Source of the DNA: Pseudomonas syringae pv. cilantro
GTDB taxonomy: Bacteria > Pseudomonadota > Gammaproteobacteria > Pseudomonadales > Pseudomonadaceae
Direction of reading: 5' to 3'
DNA: 45,854 bases
Assembly: GCF_001293775.1 (NCBI RefSeq)
Contig: NZ_LGLN01000013.1
Location: 127,729 to 173,582, forward strand
Of the stretch, positions 38,114 through 45,854 are shown one piece after another. Position 1 is the stretch's first letter. Each line of letters begins with the position of its first letter. The translations under genes and the position numbers were made by a program. Below the pieces are notes generated by a model. That model saw only the letters and a list, made by a program, of their open reading frames with translations. It made no database searches and was not told where the DNA came from.

Positions 38114-38575
38114 ATGCTCAAAAAAGCACTCCTGCTGGCCGCATTACTGCTGCCGGCCTGCTTCGCCCAGGCCCATGAGTACAAGGCAGGGTCGCTGCTG
38201 ATTGGCCATCCGTGGTCGATGGAGTTGCCGCCCAATGCGCCCACGGTGGCGGCGTATTTCATTATCGAGAACAAGGGCGACAGCGCCGACCGGCTGCTCA
38301 GTGTCGATACGCCCATCGCCGGACAGGCGCAGTTGCATGAGCATGTACACGCCGACGGGCTGATGAAGATGCAACACGTGCAGGCCGTCGATATCCCGGC
38401 AGGTGCCAAGGTGAGTTTCGCGCCTATGGCCTGGCATGTGATGCTGCTGGACATCAAGGATCGTTCGAAGCTGATCGTCGGCCAGCGCTTCCCGATGACC
38501 CTGCATTTTGAAAAGGCGGGAGATGTCGAGGTGCAGGTCGTGGTACAAAAGCAGGCTCCCGAGCACCAGCACTGA
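38114..38575 (+). CDS. Periplasmic copper chaperone PCuAC
   Basis: The 153-residue protein has a signal peptide (1-20, ending AQA) and one PCuAC domain. It fits the copper motif H-x10-M-x21-H-x-M exactly: H75, M86, H108 and M110. Such chaperones bind Cu(I) in the periplasm and deliver it to cytochrome oxidase or other targets. The C-terminal HQH may add a binding site. ATG at 38114 with GGAGAA upstream. First of three genes in an apparent copper operon. Confidence 0.92.
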   Translation: MLKKALLLAALLLPACFAQAHEYKAGSLLIGHPWSMELPPNAPTVAAYFIIENKGDSADRLLSVDTPIAGQAQLHEHVHADGLMKMQHVQAVDIPAGAKVSFAPMAWHVMLLDIKDRSKLIVGQRFPMTLHFEKAGDVEVQVVVQKQAPEHQH

Positions 38576-38588
38576 GTAGCGTTGCAGA

Positions 38589-39035
38589 TTGAGCACCACC
38601 CGTCGTCGCCACAGCCCTGCCCTGCCCCGTAACCGTCGGGGCGCATGGCTGAGCCTGTTCGCCATGTTAATGATCTTTATCGGCCCACTGGTTTCCCAGT
38701 CGATGCCGATGGATCAGCACGCCGGTATGTCGACATCCATGTCGATGTCCATGCCCGGCGACATGGCCATGTCCGCCGACAGCCACGCTGATCATGGCGC
38801 CGAGCACGTCATGCCTGCCGATGCCGGCATGAGCGATCACGCGCTGTGGGCCAAGTGCGGTTATTGCACCCTGCTGTTCAGTTGCCCGGCCTTGCCCCAT
38901 GTACTGGAACTGGTGGCCGCTGCGCCACCCATACCCAGCGACTTCTTTGCGTTGCTGCCGCTGCAAGGCCATGCGCGCAAGTCGATCTTCCCCAATGCCC
39001 GCAGCCGGGCTCCACCGACGCTCGTTACGGCATAA
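38589..39035 (+). CDS. DUF2946 protein, Met/His-rich
   Basis: The 148-residue protein has a basic N-terminus and a hydrophobic segment (about 19-36) that is a signal or anchor. A Met/His-rich stretch (about 38-80) follows, with repeated MS and MP pairs plus DHGAEHVMP. Then come KCGYCTLLFSCP and a hydrophobic C-terminal part. This is the DUF2946 layout, commonly found beside copper genes. The Met and His residues suggest Cu(I) binding in the periplasm, which is inference. Start is TTG at 38589, 13 bases after the PCuAC stop. The reading frame could begin later. Confidence 0.75.
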   Translation: MSTTRRRHSPALPRNRRGAWLSLFAMLMIFIGPLVSQSMPMDQHAGMSTSMSMSMPGDMAMSADSHADHGAEHVMPADAGMSDHALWAKCGYCTLLFSCPALPHVLELVAAAPPIPSDFFALLPLQGHARKSIFPNARSRAPPTLVTA

Positions 39036-39120
39036 CCCGAACGAAAAATTCCACGATCGCGTGCGGCTCCAAGGCTGTGCGCGATTCGTGCTGTGTTATC
39101 CCTGTTGGGGAGCGTTGAAC

Positions 39121-40494
39121 GTGTCCAAACCTGTTGTCTCCTTTTATAACCTGGCCTGGCGATGGCATTTCTACGCCGGGCTGTTCGTCGCGCCATTCAT
39201 GATCCTGCTGTCGCTGACCGGGATCATCTACCTGTTCAAGCCGCAACTGGACGACCTGATGTACCGCGATCTGCTGTATGTGGCGCCAGCCGAGCATCGT
39301 CTGGCTGCCGATGAGCTGCAACAGCGGGTGCTGCGTGCATATCCACAGGCCGCGGTCGGCAAGTATTTTCCACCGACCAGCACCGAGGGCAGCGCGCAAT
39401 TCGTTGTCAGCGAACAGGGCCGCGAGCTCAACGTTTTCGTCGATCCGTATCGCGGCGAAATTCTTGGCACTCAGGACGCCAAGGATAATTTGCAGGCGAT
39501 TGCCCGGGCGCTGCACGGCGAATTGATGATCGGCACCGTGGGTGACCGACTCATCGAGCTGGCGGCAGGCTGGGGCATCGTGCTGGTGGTCTCCGGTGTG
39601 TATCTATGGTGGCCACGAGGTCGCTCGGCGGCCGGTGTGTTCTGGCCGCGCCTGACGACCAAAGGCCGCGTACTGTGGCGGGACCTGCACGCAGTGACGG
39701 GGTTCTGGGGCGCGCTATTGTTGCTGTTCATGCTGTTGAGCGGCATGACCTGGACCGGCCTGTGGGGCAAACAATACGCAGCGGTGTGGAATACCTTCCC
39801 GGCCGCCATGTGGACCGACGTGCCGAAATCCGACAAGCAGGCGGGCGAGCTGAACAGCGCCAGTGCGCAGACTGTGCCGTGGGCAATGGAGAACACACCA
39901 ATGCCGGTTTCGACTGGCGAACACGCTGAACACATGAACCATATGCACATGTCCAGCGCACCGGCAGCGCCGACCGTGTCGCTGCAAAAGGTCGTCGACA
40001 TCGCACGCGCCAGAGAAATCGTACCGGGCTACAGCATCACTCAACCGAAGACGGCCGACGGTGTATTCACTGTTTCGGTGTTCGCTGACGACCCGCGCGA
40101 TGACGCAACGCTGCATATCGATCAGTACACCGGCAAGGTGCTGGCCGATGTGCGCTACGTCGATTACAGCGCGGTGTCCAAGGCCACCGAGCTGGGCGTG
40201 ATGCTGCATGAGGGCAAGTTTTTCGGCTGGGTCAATCAGTTGCTGATTCTGCTGGTGTGCCTGATGGTGCTGCTCAGTTCGGTCAGCGGCCTGGTGACCT
40301 GGTGGAAGCGCCGCCCTCAGAACGGATTGGGCGTGCCTGCGCTGCGCCACGACCTGCCGCGCTGGAAAACCGCGACCGTGGTGATGATTGCGCTGGGGGC
40401 AATCTTCCCTTTGGTGGGCATTTCAATGCTGATTGTCTGGGTGCTTGATCGAATAGTGCTCTCGCGCTTTGCCAAACAGGCGACAACAGCTTAG
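39121..40494 (+). CDS. PepSY-associated membrane protein
   Basis: The 457-residue protein has four membrane segments, near 16-40, 140-160, 190-215 and at the C-terminus (about 365-445). Large periplasmic parts carry PepSY domains, and the start WRWHFYAGLFVAPFMILLSLTG-type helix is characteristic. A His/Met-rich patch EHAEHMNHMHM (about 269-279) suggests metal handling. Proteins of this type (PiuB-like) often accompany TonB receptors for metals. The GTG at 39121 follows GGGAGC at good spacing. Position after PCuAC and DUF2946 points to copper, but iron cannot be excluded. Confidence 0.85.
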   Translation: MSKPVVSFYNLAWRWHFYAGLFVAPFMILLSLTGIIYLFKPQLDDLMYRDLLYVAPAEHRLAADELQQRVLRAYPQAAVGKYFPPTSTEGSAQFVVSEQGRELNVFVDPYRGEILGTQDAKDNLQAIARALHGELMIGTVGDRLIELAAGWGIVLVVSGVYLWWPRGRSAAGVFWPRLTTKGRVLWRDLHAVTGFWGALLLLFMLLSGMTWTGLWGKQYAAVWNTFPAAMWTDVPKSDKQAGELNSASAQTVPWAMENTPMPVSTGEHAEHMNHMHMSSAPAAPTVSLQKVVDIARAREIVPGYSITQPKTADGVFTVSVFADDPRDDATLHIDQYTGKVLADVRYVDYSAVSKATELGVMLHEGKFFGWVNQLLILLVCLMVLLSSVSGLVTWWKRRPQNGLGVPALRHDLPRWKTATVVMIALGAIFPLVGISMLIVWVLDRIVLSRFAKQATTA

Positions 40495-40506
40495 ATTGCT
40501 CCCTGC

Positions 40507-40568
40507 GGGGCCTGAAACCATTGAGTGGCGTTGTGATGAATTCCTCCTCATACCCGGTTTCAGGCCTC
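40507..40568. repeat. Inverted repeat upstream of the toxin-like gene
   Basis: GGCCTGAAACC (40509-40519) is repeated inverted as GGTTTCAGGCC (40556-40566), with 36 bases between; one step outward the match continues with a mismatch. It lies between the PepSY gene stop and the large toxin-like gene. It could act as a terminator-like fold, an operator or a recombination scar. Confidence 0.5.
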
Positions 40569-40743
40569 GCCCTGCCTTGAATCGCCCTTGCTCCCCCGAT
40601 ACGTCCTACCGAGCGGATAGCCGATGCTGCTGTCATCGACCAGCGCTGGCCGATAGCCCTGCGCCGCCAACCCTGACTACATGAAATGAACCGCCTGGCC
40701 ATTGCCTCGAGCGGATCATCCATCATGCAGACGAATCGGCACC

Positions 40744-43700
40744 ATGAACTTACCGCTCACGACATCAACCCCACCTCTACCCGCCTCGCTTGCCAGCGAT
40801 ACCTATCCACCCGATTTCAGCAAGACGACGCAAGAGTTGGCCCGTAGCCTGCTGCACCCGCTCAAACCCGACCTGAATGTCGAGACGACATGGCTGACCT
40901 ACCGTGACAGCAAGGTCGCACCGGACGACGGCGCCAACATACACAGCGTTCCGCTGATCACCAGCCTGGTCGAGCATTTCACCGGCCGTCTGAACTGGAC
41001 CGACAATGACGTGCAGGGCCTTTACCCGAGTCCGTCGTCCACTTCGCAAACACCTATCATCCAACCGCTGGGCCGGGCGGCTGTCACGGATTTCTATACT
41101 CGGGTCAGCCAGCAACTGGAGCAATTCTATAGCCAGAAACTTGCCGACTACTGGTCCGTTGCAACGCCGGATGGCGAAACCCGGAGCAGCCAGCTTGTCG
41201 CCGAGCAGATCGAATGCCTGAAATCCGAATGCGTGGTGCTGATCGCCTCGGGAAAAATGACGACCGGGCATTACAGCCTGCTTTCAGCAGCACTGGGCCC
41301 ATGCGCTCCAAGCCCCATCGGAAACATCACCGAGATTCAGCCACACAGCATTTTCGGCCTCGCGACACGTATCGGTGATGGCCCTGCAATTGCGATCTCC
41401 GGTGCGTTTGCCATCGCTCGACGTCTTCGTGAAGAACCGCTGCTACAGATTGACGAAGAGGAGCTTGAGGACGTCCTGCTTTTCACTCCCCATGACGGGC
41501 TGGAGGCATTTGCATCCTTGACGCAAATGAATGAGAGCCTTGCTCAACGAGCGACAGAGCCTGACTACAGGCAACGCATGGGGATTGAGCCTGCGGCTGA
41601 AGCCACGTCCGGCATCATCGCGCTGCAATGGCAGTACACCTTGCTGGAAGGCAATTTCCTCAGCCTGTTAAACACCCGCCAGATCGCCACACAGCAATCG
41701 ATATTCGCTCACGCGGTAAGGCGTGCCCGCGCCGAGCGAATGGACGAGGTTTGTTTCGAGCAATCGATAGCACAACTGCTGAGACCAGAGCTTCACTTCG
41801 ACAACCATTGGCGGCTCGACAGGCTCGATAGCGATCTGGTGCAAAGCCAGATGCCTGACTGGTGGAAGACCATGACGCAGGCGCAACGCAGCGAATGGCA
41901 TAAGCAGGCGCGGCGGTTTGGCGAGTCGGTTGTAAGCATTCGCAAGGCGAGCAAAAAACACTTCGGCCAGCCGGAAATCGATAGCCGCAGCTATCTGATG
42001 CGCTACATCGATAAACAACTGGAGGACGTACTGAAACATGCATCCGTCGAGATAGCCGCGCAACAGATTACTGTTTCACTGACCTACAGAACGAGCACCG
42101 AAGTGCTGGAGATTCCCGGCGCACCGGTGCTACCGGCAACCAGGACCGAGAGCATTTCGCTCAGCCAGCTGGCGCATACCCATGCCTACCGTGCAAAGGC
42201 CGAGGATGCGTTGCTGATTCACGCTGTCGATGGCGAAGGCAACCTCATCCAGCGGCTGGACATACATGCCATAACGGGGCTGATCACAGCCATAGAAAAT
42301 CCTCGACACCTCAACGACTACCTCGCCCTCAATCTGAAGACATCGGCATACGCTCAGCAGCTCAAGCAGTCTCAAAAAAACATGCTGGAAGCTCAGATGA
42401 AGATGGCGCTCCTGGAGATCGAACATCAGGCATTCGCGTTGGCGGGGCGGGAGTGGATCAAGGCAGTGCTGGATTCGCCAGCACCGGAAGGGCGTCGAGC
42501 TGTCAACGGGGAGGCAATCGAAGTCCGGTTTTTCAGCGTCAACCAATTCATGATGAGCAATGTCATGCTGATTGCTCCAGCCGGAAAGTTCGACAAGGGC
42601 CCACTGGTGCTGTGTACGCTGGATGCGCCCGACGGCGTCGTTTTTCGCTGGTTCAACAGCATGTTTCATCTCACTATCAGCTTTCTGGAAACAGCGCCGT
42701 TTCAGCGCTACCTGACCCACCAGATTCCGGTCACCAGGAGGCTGGAAACCCTGCGCGCCATGCAGTACGAAAAAGAGGCAAAACACTGGCGTCCGCCAGA
42801 GCTGATTACCCGGCTATTGCTCATTCCGATCCCTGAGAAGCTGCTGCACCCGGTAGTTTTTGTCAGACAACACAAAGACATCTACGAGGAAAATCACGAA
42901 ACCAAAATTGACCAACTGATCAACGAAGCCAAACGGCAGATGAGCCCGACAAGAGACGCGGCGCATTCCGGCCCTGGCTTTGATCTGATCGCAAGCATCT
43001 CCATTCTGTTTTTGCCTGACCCGATCATGATGCCTGTTGCGCTGGGGGTGGGCCTGTATAAAACCTGGAGCGCTTTCTCGAAAGTCGATGAAAACGACCT
43101 TGAAGGTGCTGCAGAAGAGTTTCTGAGCGCCATCGGCTACCTGGCGACCGCGCTCATTGGCCATCTGGCGCTGGCCCTGAAACCAGCAACACACATTAAG
43201 AAAGCAGTAAGACGCCCGCACCTGATACGTAAGGTCGGCCGCGACGGCCAGATGCAGATCGGCTACCTACTGTCGCACTCCAGAGCACCCCGTTTTGCAG
43301 AACCGAAACTGATCGTCGCCATGGACTCGCAACGCTTTATCGCTATTGAGGTGGAGGGACAGACCTGTTTCGTAAGCCGCAGGGCCAACATGTTCGGCCA
43401 CTCGCGCCTTTATCGACTGAGCCCGATTGATGCAACGCTGCTGGTGCATGAGCAGGAATTCGCTCTACGCACCACAAGCGGTGGCTGGAGACTGGTGGGT
43501 AAACAGATACCGCGTATGAGTCAGTCCGCGATCCTCAATGCCAGATCACAACTCGCCAAGCTGACGACCGCGTGGCCCGCGTCCTTGCAGGAGGCAAGCA
43601 GCGCGGAACGTTTGAAGTTCGAAGCCGATTACCTGGCCTTGGCTGAAGCGTCAAATGCCGAAAGTTTTTCCGAAATAGCGAGTTATACAGAAGGCGGATC

Positions 43701-44178
43701 GGCAGACATCAATCCGCTGTTGCGAAGCGGTGTGCGCAGCGCCACGACAAGCAGGTTCCTGCTTCAGTTCTATCGACTCCGCGCGTGGCACGGCACTGCT
43801 TTTCGCGCGACGTACGTATCCAGCGACGGGATGGCGTGCCTGGAGCGCGAGGTGGGTGCAGTGTTCACCGACAATGGCGTGCAGTCCGCATCCGTATCAC
43901 GGGCCAACGCTTCCAGGTGGAGTCAGGATGGATTCATCACCAGCAACGCCGATGCCGAAAACCAGCCGGTGTTCTTCATCTTTGCGCCAGGAGTGCCCAA
44001 GAAGAATATGTTTACCGGTTTTCTGGGTGATCACGTTGCCATACCTCCGGGAGCTCACTTGCAACTGGGTGCAACGACCCGAATCAATGGTCAGCTGTTT
44101 GCCTGGTTCGATACGCCGGAACAGCTGGTTGATCAGACGTACAACCTGTACACCGGAGAACAGGAGCTGTGGGTCTGA
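40744..44178 (+). CDS. Large toxin-like protein (dermonecrotic-toxin-like N-terminus, ADP-ribosyltransferase-like C-terminus)
   Basis: The 1144-residue protein has no signal peptide. Residues 30 to about 730 resemble the DUF6543/dermonecrotic-toxin-like region of large Pseudomonas toxins (from memory). A hydrophobic stretch near 745-815 could insert into membranes. The C-terminal 150 residues have ADP-ribosyltransferase layout: R1021 in AFRATY, S1048-A-S1050 after VFTDNG, and GDHVAIPPG (1095-1103). There the expected ExE glutamates are Gly and His (H1097), so activity is doubtful. ATG at 40744 has no good ribosome binding site; a TTG 42 bases upstream is open. AT content by eye is higher than in neighbours, consistent with acquired DNA. 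No immunity gene is obvious. Confidence 0.75.
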   Translation: MNLPLTTSTPPLPASLASDTYPPDFSKTTQELARSLLHPLKPDLNVETTWLTYRDSKVAPDDGANIHSVPLITSLVEHFTGRLNWTDNDVQGLYPSPSSTSQTPIIQPLGRAAVTDFYTRVSQQLEQFYSQKLADYWSVATPDGETRSSQLVAEQIECLKSECVVLIASGKMTTGHYSLLSAALGPCAPSPIGNITEIQPHSIFGLATRIGDGPAIAISGAFAIARRLREEPLLQIDEEELEDVLLFTPHDGLEAFASLTQMNESLAQRATEPDYRQRMGIEPAAEATSGIIALQWQYTLLEGNFLSLLNTRQIATQQSIFAHAVRRARAERMDEVCFEQSIAQLLRPELHFDNHWRLDRLDSDLVQSQMPDWWKTMTQAQRSEWHKQARRFGESVVSIRKASKKHFGQPEIDSRSYLMRYIDKQLEDVLKHASVEIAAQQITVSLTYRTSTEVLEIPGAPVLPATRTESISLSQLAHTHAYRAKAEDALLIHAVDGEGNLIQRLDIHAITGLITAIENPRHLNDYLALNLKTSAYAQQLKQSQKNMLEAQMKMALLEIEHQAFALAGREWIKAVLDSPAPEGRRAVNGEAIEVRFFSVNQFMMSNVMLIAPAGKFDKGPLVLCTLDAPDGVVFRWFNSMFHLTISFLETAPFQRYLTHQIPVTRRLETLRAMQYEKEAKHWRPPELITRLLLIPIPEKLLHPVVFVRQHKDIYEENHETKIDQLINEAKRQMSPTRDAAHSGPGFDLIASISILFLPDPIMMPVALGVGLYKTWSAFSKVDENDLEGAAEEFLSAIGYLATALIGHLALALKPATHIKKAVRRPHLIRKVGRDGQMQIGYLLSHSRAPRFAEPKLIVAMDSQRFIAIEVEGQTCFVSRRANMFGHSRLYRLSPIDATLLVHEQEFALRTTSGGWRLVGKQIPRMSQSAILNARSQLAKLTTAWPASLQEASSAERLKFEADYLALAEASNAESFSEIASYTEGGSADINPLLRSGVRSATTSRFLLQFYRLRAWHGTAFRATYVSSDGMACLEREVGAVFTDNGVQSASVSRANASRWSQDGFITSNADAENQPVFFIFAPGVPKKNMFTGFLGDHVAIPPGAHLQLGATTRINGQLFAWFDTPEQLVDQTYNLYTGEQELWV

Positions 44179-44329
44179 AGCACCTGAGAAATTGACAGCT
44201 CAGTAGCCCGAACACGCCTTTCGCACCATCACAGAGCCTCATACGCACCAACGGCAGAACATTGTTCCACCTTGGTGCGACCCCTCGGCGCAACGCGACA
44301 AAATCATTCCGTTTCGCGACGCTCCTGCG

Positions 44330-44346
44330 TTGGCCCAGACATTGCT
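44330..44346 (+). promoter_or_regulatory. Sigma-54 (-24/-12) promoter of urtA
   Basis: TTGGCCCAGACATTGCT has the invariant GG and GC separated by 10 bases, plus the flanking TTGGC and TTGCT of the consensus. It lies about 73 bases before the urtA ATG, with transcription expected near 44357. GCACCA at 44223 and 44245 and TGGTGC at 44273 upstream look like NtrC half-sites, though their spacing is not canonical. This fits nitrogen control of urea uptake. Confidence 0.75.
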
Positions 44347-44418
44347 AAAGCCTGTAAAGGACAACGCCGCGTAAGACATCGCCACACAACCAGAAAAATG
44401 AACCAAGGGAGCCAGTCA

Positions 44419-45684
44419 ATGAAGCGTCGCAGCCTGATCAAAGCCTTTACCCTGTCCGCATCGATCGCCGCCATGGGGCTGACCTGGACCGTTCAGGCTG
44501 CCGAAACCATCAAAGTCGGCATCCTGCATTCGTTGTCCGGGACGATGGCGATCTCCGAGACCTCGCTTAAAGACATGGCGTTGATGACCATCGACGAAAT
44601 CAACGCCAAAGGTGGTGTCAACGGCAAGATGCTTGAGCCAGTGGTCGTGGACCCGGCGTCCAACTGGCCGCTGTTCGCTGAAAAAGGCCGCCAGCTGCTG
44701 ACGCAGGACAAGGTCGCTGTGGTATTTGGCTGCTGGACCTCGGTGTCGCGCAAATCCGTATTGCCGGTTTTCGAAGAGCTCAACGGCCTGCTGTTCTACC
44801 CGGTGCAGTACGAAGGCGAAGAAATGTCGCCCAACGTGTTCTATACCGGTGCAGCGCCTAACCAGCAGGCGATTCCTGCGGTCGAGTATGTGATGAGTGA
44901 AGAAGGCGGCTCGGCCAAACGCTTCTTCCTGCTTGGCACCGACTACGTTTACCCGCGTACCACCAACAAGATTCTGCGAGCGTTCCTGCAATCCAAAGGG
45001 GTGGCGGACAAGGATATCGAAGAGGTCTACACCCCGTTCGGCCACGCCGACTATCAGACCATCGTGGCCAACATCAAGAAATTCTCCGCCGGTGGCAAGA
45101 CCGCCGTCATTTCCACCGTCAATGGCGACTCCAACGTGCCGTTCTACAAGGAACTGGCCAACCAGGGCCTGAAAGCCACCGACGTTCCGGTTGTCGCCTT
45201 TTCGGTAGGTGAAGAAGAACTGCGCGGCATCGACACCAAACCGCTGGTGGGCCATCTGGCCGCCTGGAACTACTTCCAGTCGGTGGAAAACCCGGTCAAC
45301 AAGAAGTTCGTCGCTGACTGGAAAGCTTACGCCAAAAAGAAAAACCTGCCGGGCGCGGACAAGGCCGTCACCAACGACCCGATGGAAGCCACTTACGTCG
45401 GTATCCACATGTGGGCGCAGGCCGTCGAAAAAGCCAAATCCACAGATGTGAACAAGGTCCGTGAAGCGATGGCCGGACAGACGTTCGCCGCCCCCTCGGG
45501 CTTCACCCTGACCATGGACAAGACCAACCACCACCTGCACAAACCGGTGATGATCGGCGAAATCCAGGACGACGGTCAGTTCAACGTCGTCTGGCAGACC
45601 AAAGAACCGATCCGCGCCCAGCCCTGGAGCCCTTACATTCCCGGCAACGACAAGAAACCGGACACTCCGGTGAAGAGCAATTGA
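44419..45684 (+). CDS. urtA: Urea ABC transporter substrate-binding protein
   Basis: The 421-residue periplasmic binding protein has a signal peptide ending near VQA (residue 27). The mature protein begins AETIKVGILHSLSGTMA, typical of UrtA, and continues with FGCWTSVSRKSVLPVFEE, LFYPVQYEGEE and TGAAPNQQAIPA. It delivers urea to UrtBCDE, whose genes should follow beyond the window. ATG at 44419 has AAGGGAG 7 bases upstream. A sigma-54 promoter precedes it. Confidence 0.95.
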   Translation: MKRRSLIKAFTLSASIAAMGLTWTVQAAETIKVGILHSLSGTMAISETSLKDMALMTIDEINAKGGVNGKMLEPVVVDPASNWPLFAEKGRQLLTQDKVAVVFGCWTSVSRKSVLPVFEELNGLLFYPVQYEGEEMSPNVFYTGAAPNQQAIPAVEYVMSEEGGSAKRFFLLGTDYVYPRTTNKILRAFLQSKGVADKDIEEVYTPFGHADYQTIVANIKKFSAGGKTAVISTVNGDSNVPFYKELANQGLKATDVPVVAFSVGEEELRGIDTKPLVGHLAAWNYFQSVENPVNKKFVADWKAYAKKKNLPGADKAVTNDPMEATYVGIHMWAQAVEKAKSTDVNKVREAMAGQTFAAPSGFTLTMDKTNHHLHKPVMIGEIQDDGQFNVVWQTKEPIRAQPWSPYIPGNDKKPDTPVKSN

Positions 45685-45700
45685 TGTGGCGAGGCTGAAA

Positions 45701-45716
45701 GCGAAATAACTTTCGC
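45701..45716. terminator. Short hairpin after urtA
   Basis: GCGAAA-TAAC-TTTCGC forms a perfect 6-bp stem 16 bases after the urtA stop, with no T tract. It may partly terminate transcription or stabilise the urtA end of a longer urt message. Confidence 0.4.
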
Positions 45717-45780
45717 CCTCACGCTCAAGCGATAGTCGTTACACACAAGTTCGCTCGGCCTTAGGGTAGAACGCATTTTT

Positions 45781-45809
45781 TGTAGGAGCGGACTTGTCCG
45801 CGAAGGCGG
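45781..45809. repeat. REP element at the window end
   Basis: The core GCGGAC-TT-GTCCGC (45788-45801) is preceded by TGTAGGA and followed by GAAGGCGG, a typical Pseudomonas REP of a different subtype from the three near 37.4 kb. The last bases, CCCTTTCGCG, could begin the inverted partner of a REP pair. Confidence 0.75.
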
Positions 45810-45854
45810 CTGTTCAAACGATACATCTTCAAAGAATGTACCGGCCCTTTCGCG

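Overview
This window looks like the chromosome of a Pseudomonas, most likely of the P. syringae group. From memory, the gene order dsbD-aroQ-accB-accC-prmA-(DUF3426 gene)-dusB-fis-purH-purD-retS-marC-like-...-urtA matches the P. aeruginosa PA4845-PA4858 neighbourhood. RetS, the mixed aerobic/CbiD-type cob cluster and the Pseudomonas-style REP/RAYT elements agree with this. The species call is an inference, as no database was searched.

Layout. (1) 1-2.8 kb: a small membrane protein, divergent from a class C-type penicillin-binding protein (pbpC). (2) 2.9-11.4 kb: a tad/flp (type IVb pilus) locus. A Flp pilin and a receiver-only response regulator lie on the minus strand. Divergent from them, an almost gapless operon runs rcpC(cpaB)-rcpA(secretin)-tadZ-tadA-tadB-tadC-tadD-DUF3613. 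No prepilin peptidase and no TadE/F/G pseudopilin is present in the window. (3) 11.5-26.5 kb: a conserved housekeeping block covering thiol reduction (dsbD), shikimate (aroQ), acetyl-CoA carboxylase (accBC), ribosomal protein methylation (prmA), tRNA modification and nucleoid control (dusB-fis) and purine synthesis (purH, purD). It ends with the hybrid kinase RetS and a MarC-type membrane protein.

(4) 26.5-44.2 kb: an accessory segment between the marC-like gene and urtA. It holds, in order: a four-gene minus-strand operon (26480-29363) whose products I do not recognise but which look like diverged paralogues of one another; a divergent cobalamin cluster (cobJ, cobI, cobH, cobG on minus; cobL, cbiD, cobK on plus); a trio of REP sequences beside a RAYT transposase gene; a copper-handling set (PCuAC chaperone, DUF2946, PepSY membrane protein) without a TonB receptor; and a 1144-residue toxin-like protein with a C-terminal ADP-ribosyltransferase-like region whose usual catalytic Glu position appears to be His. 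(5) 44.2-45.9 kb: urtA (urea ABC transporter binding protein) behind a clear sigma-54-type -24/-12 promoter, then a REP element at the window edge.

The best candidate for an undescribed system is the four-paralogue operon. Its members share an N-terminal helix motif, a central helical part and a C-terminal strand-rich part with a conserved Cys in three of four. The toxin-like gene with an altered ADP-ribosyltransferase site is the second candidate.
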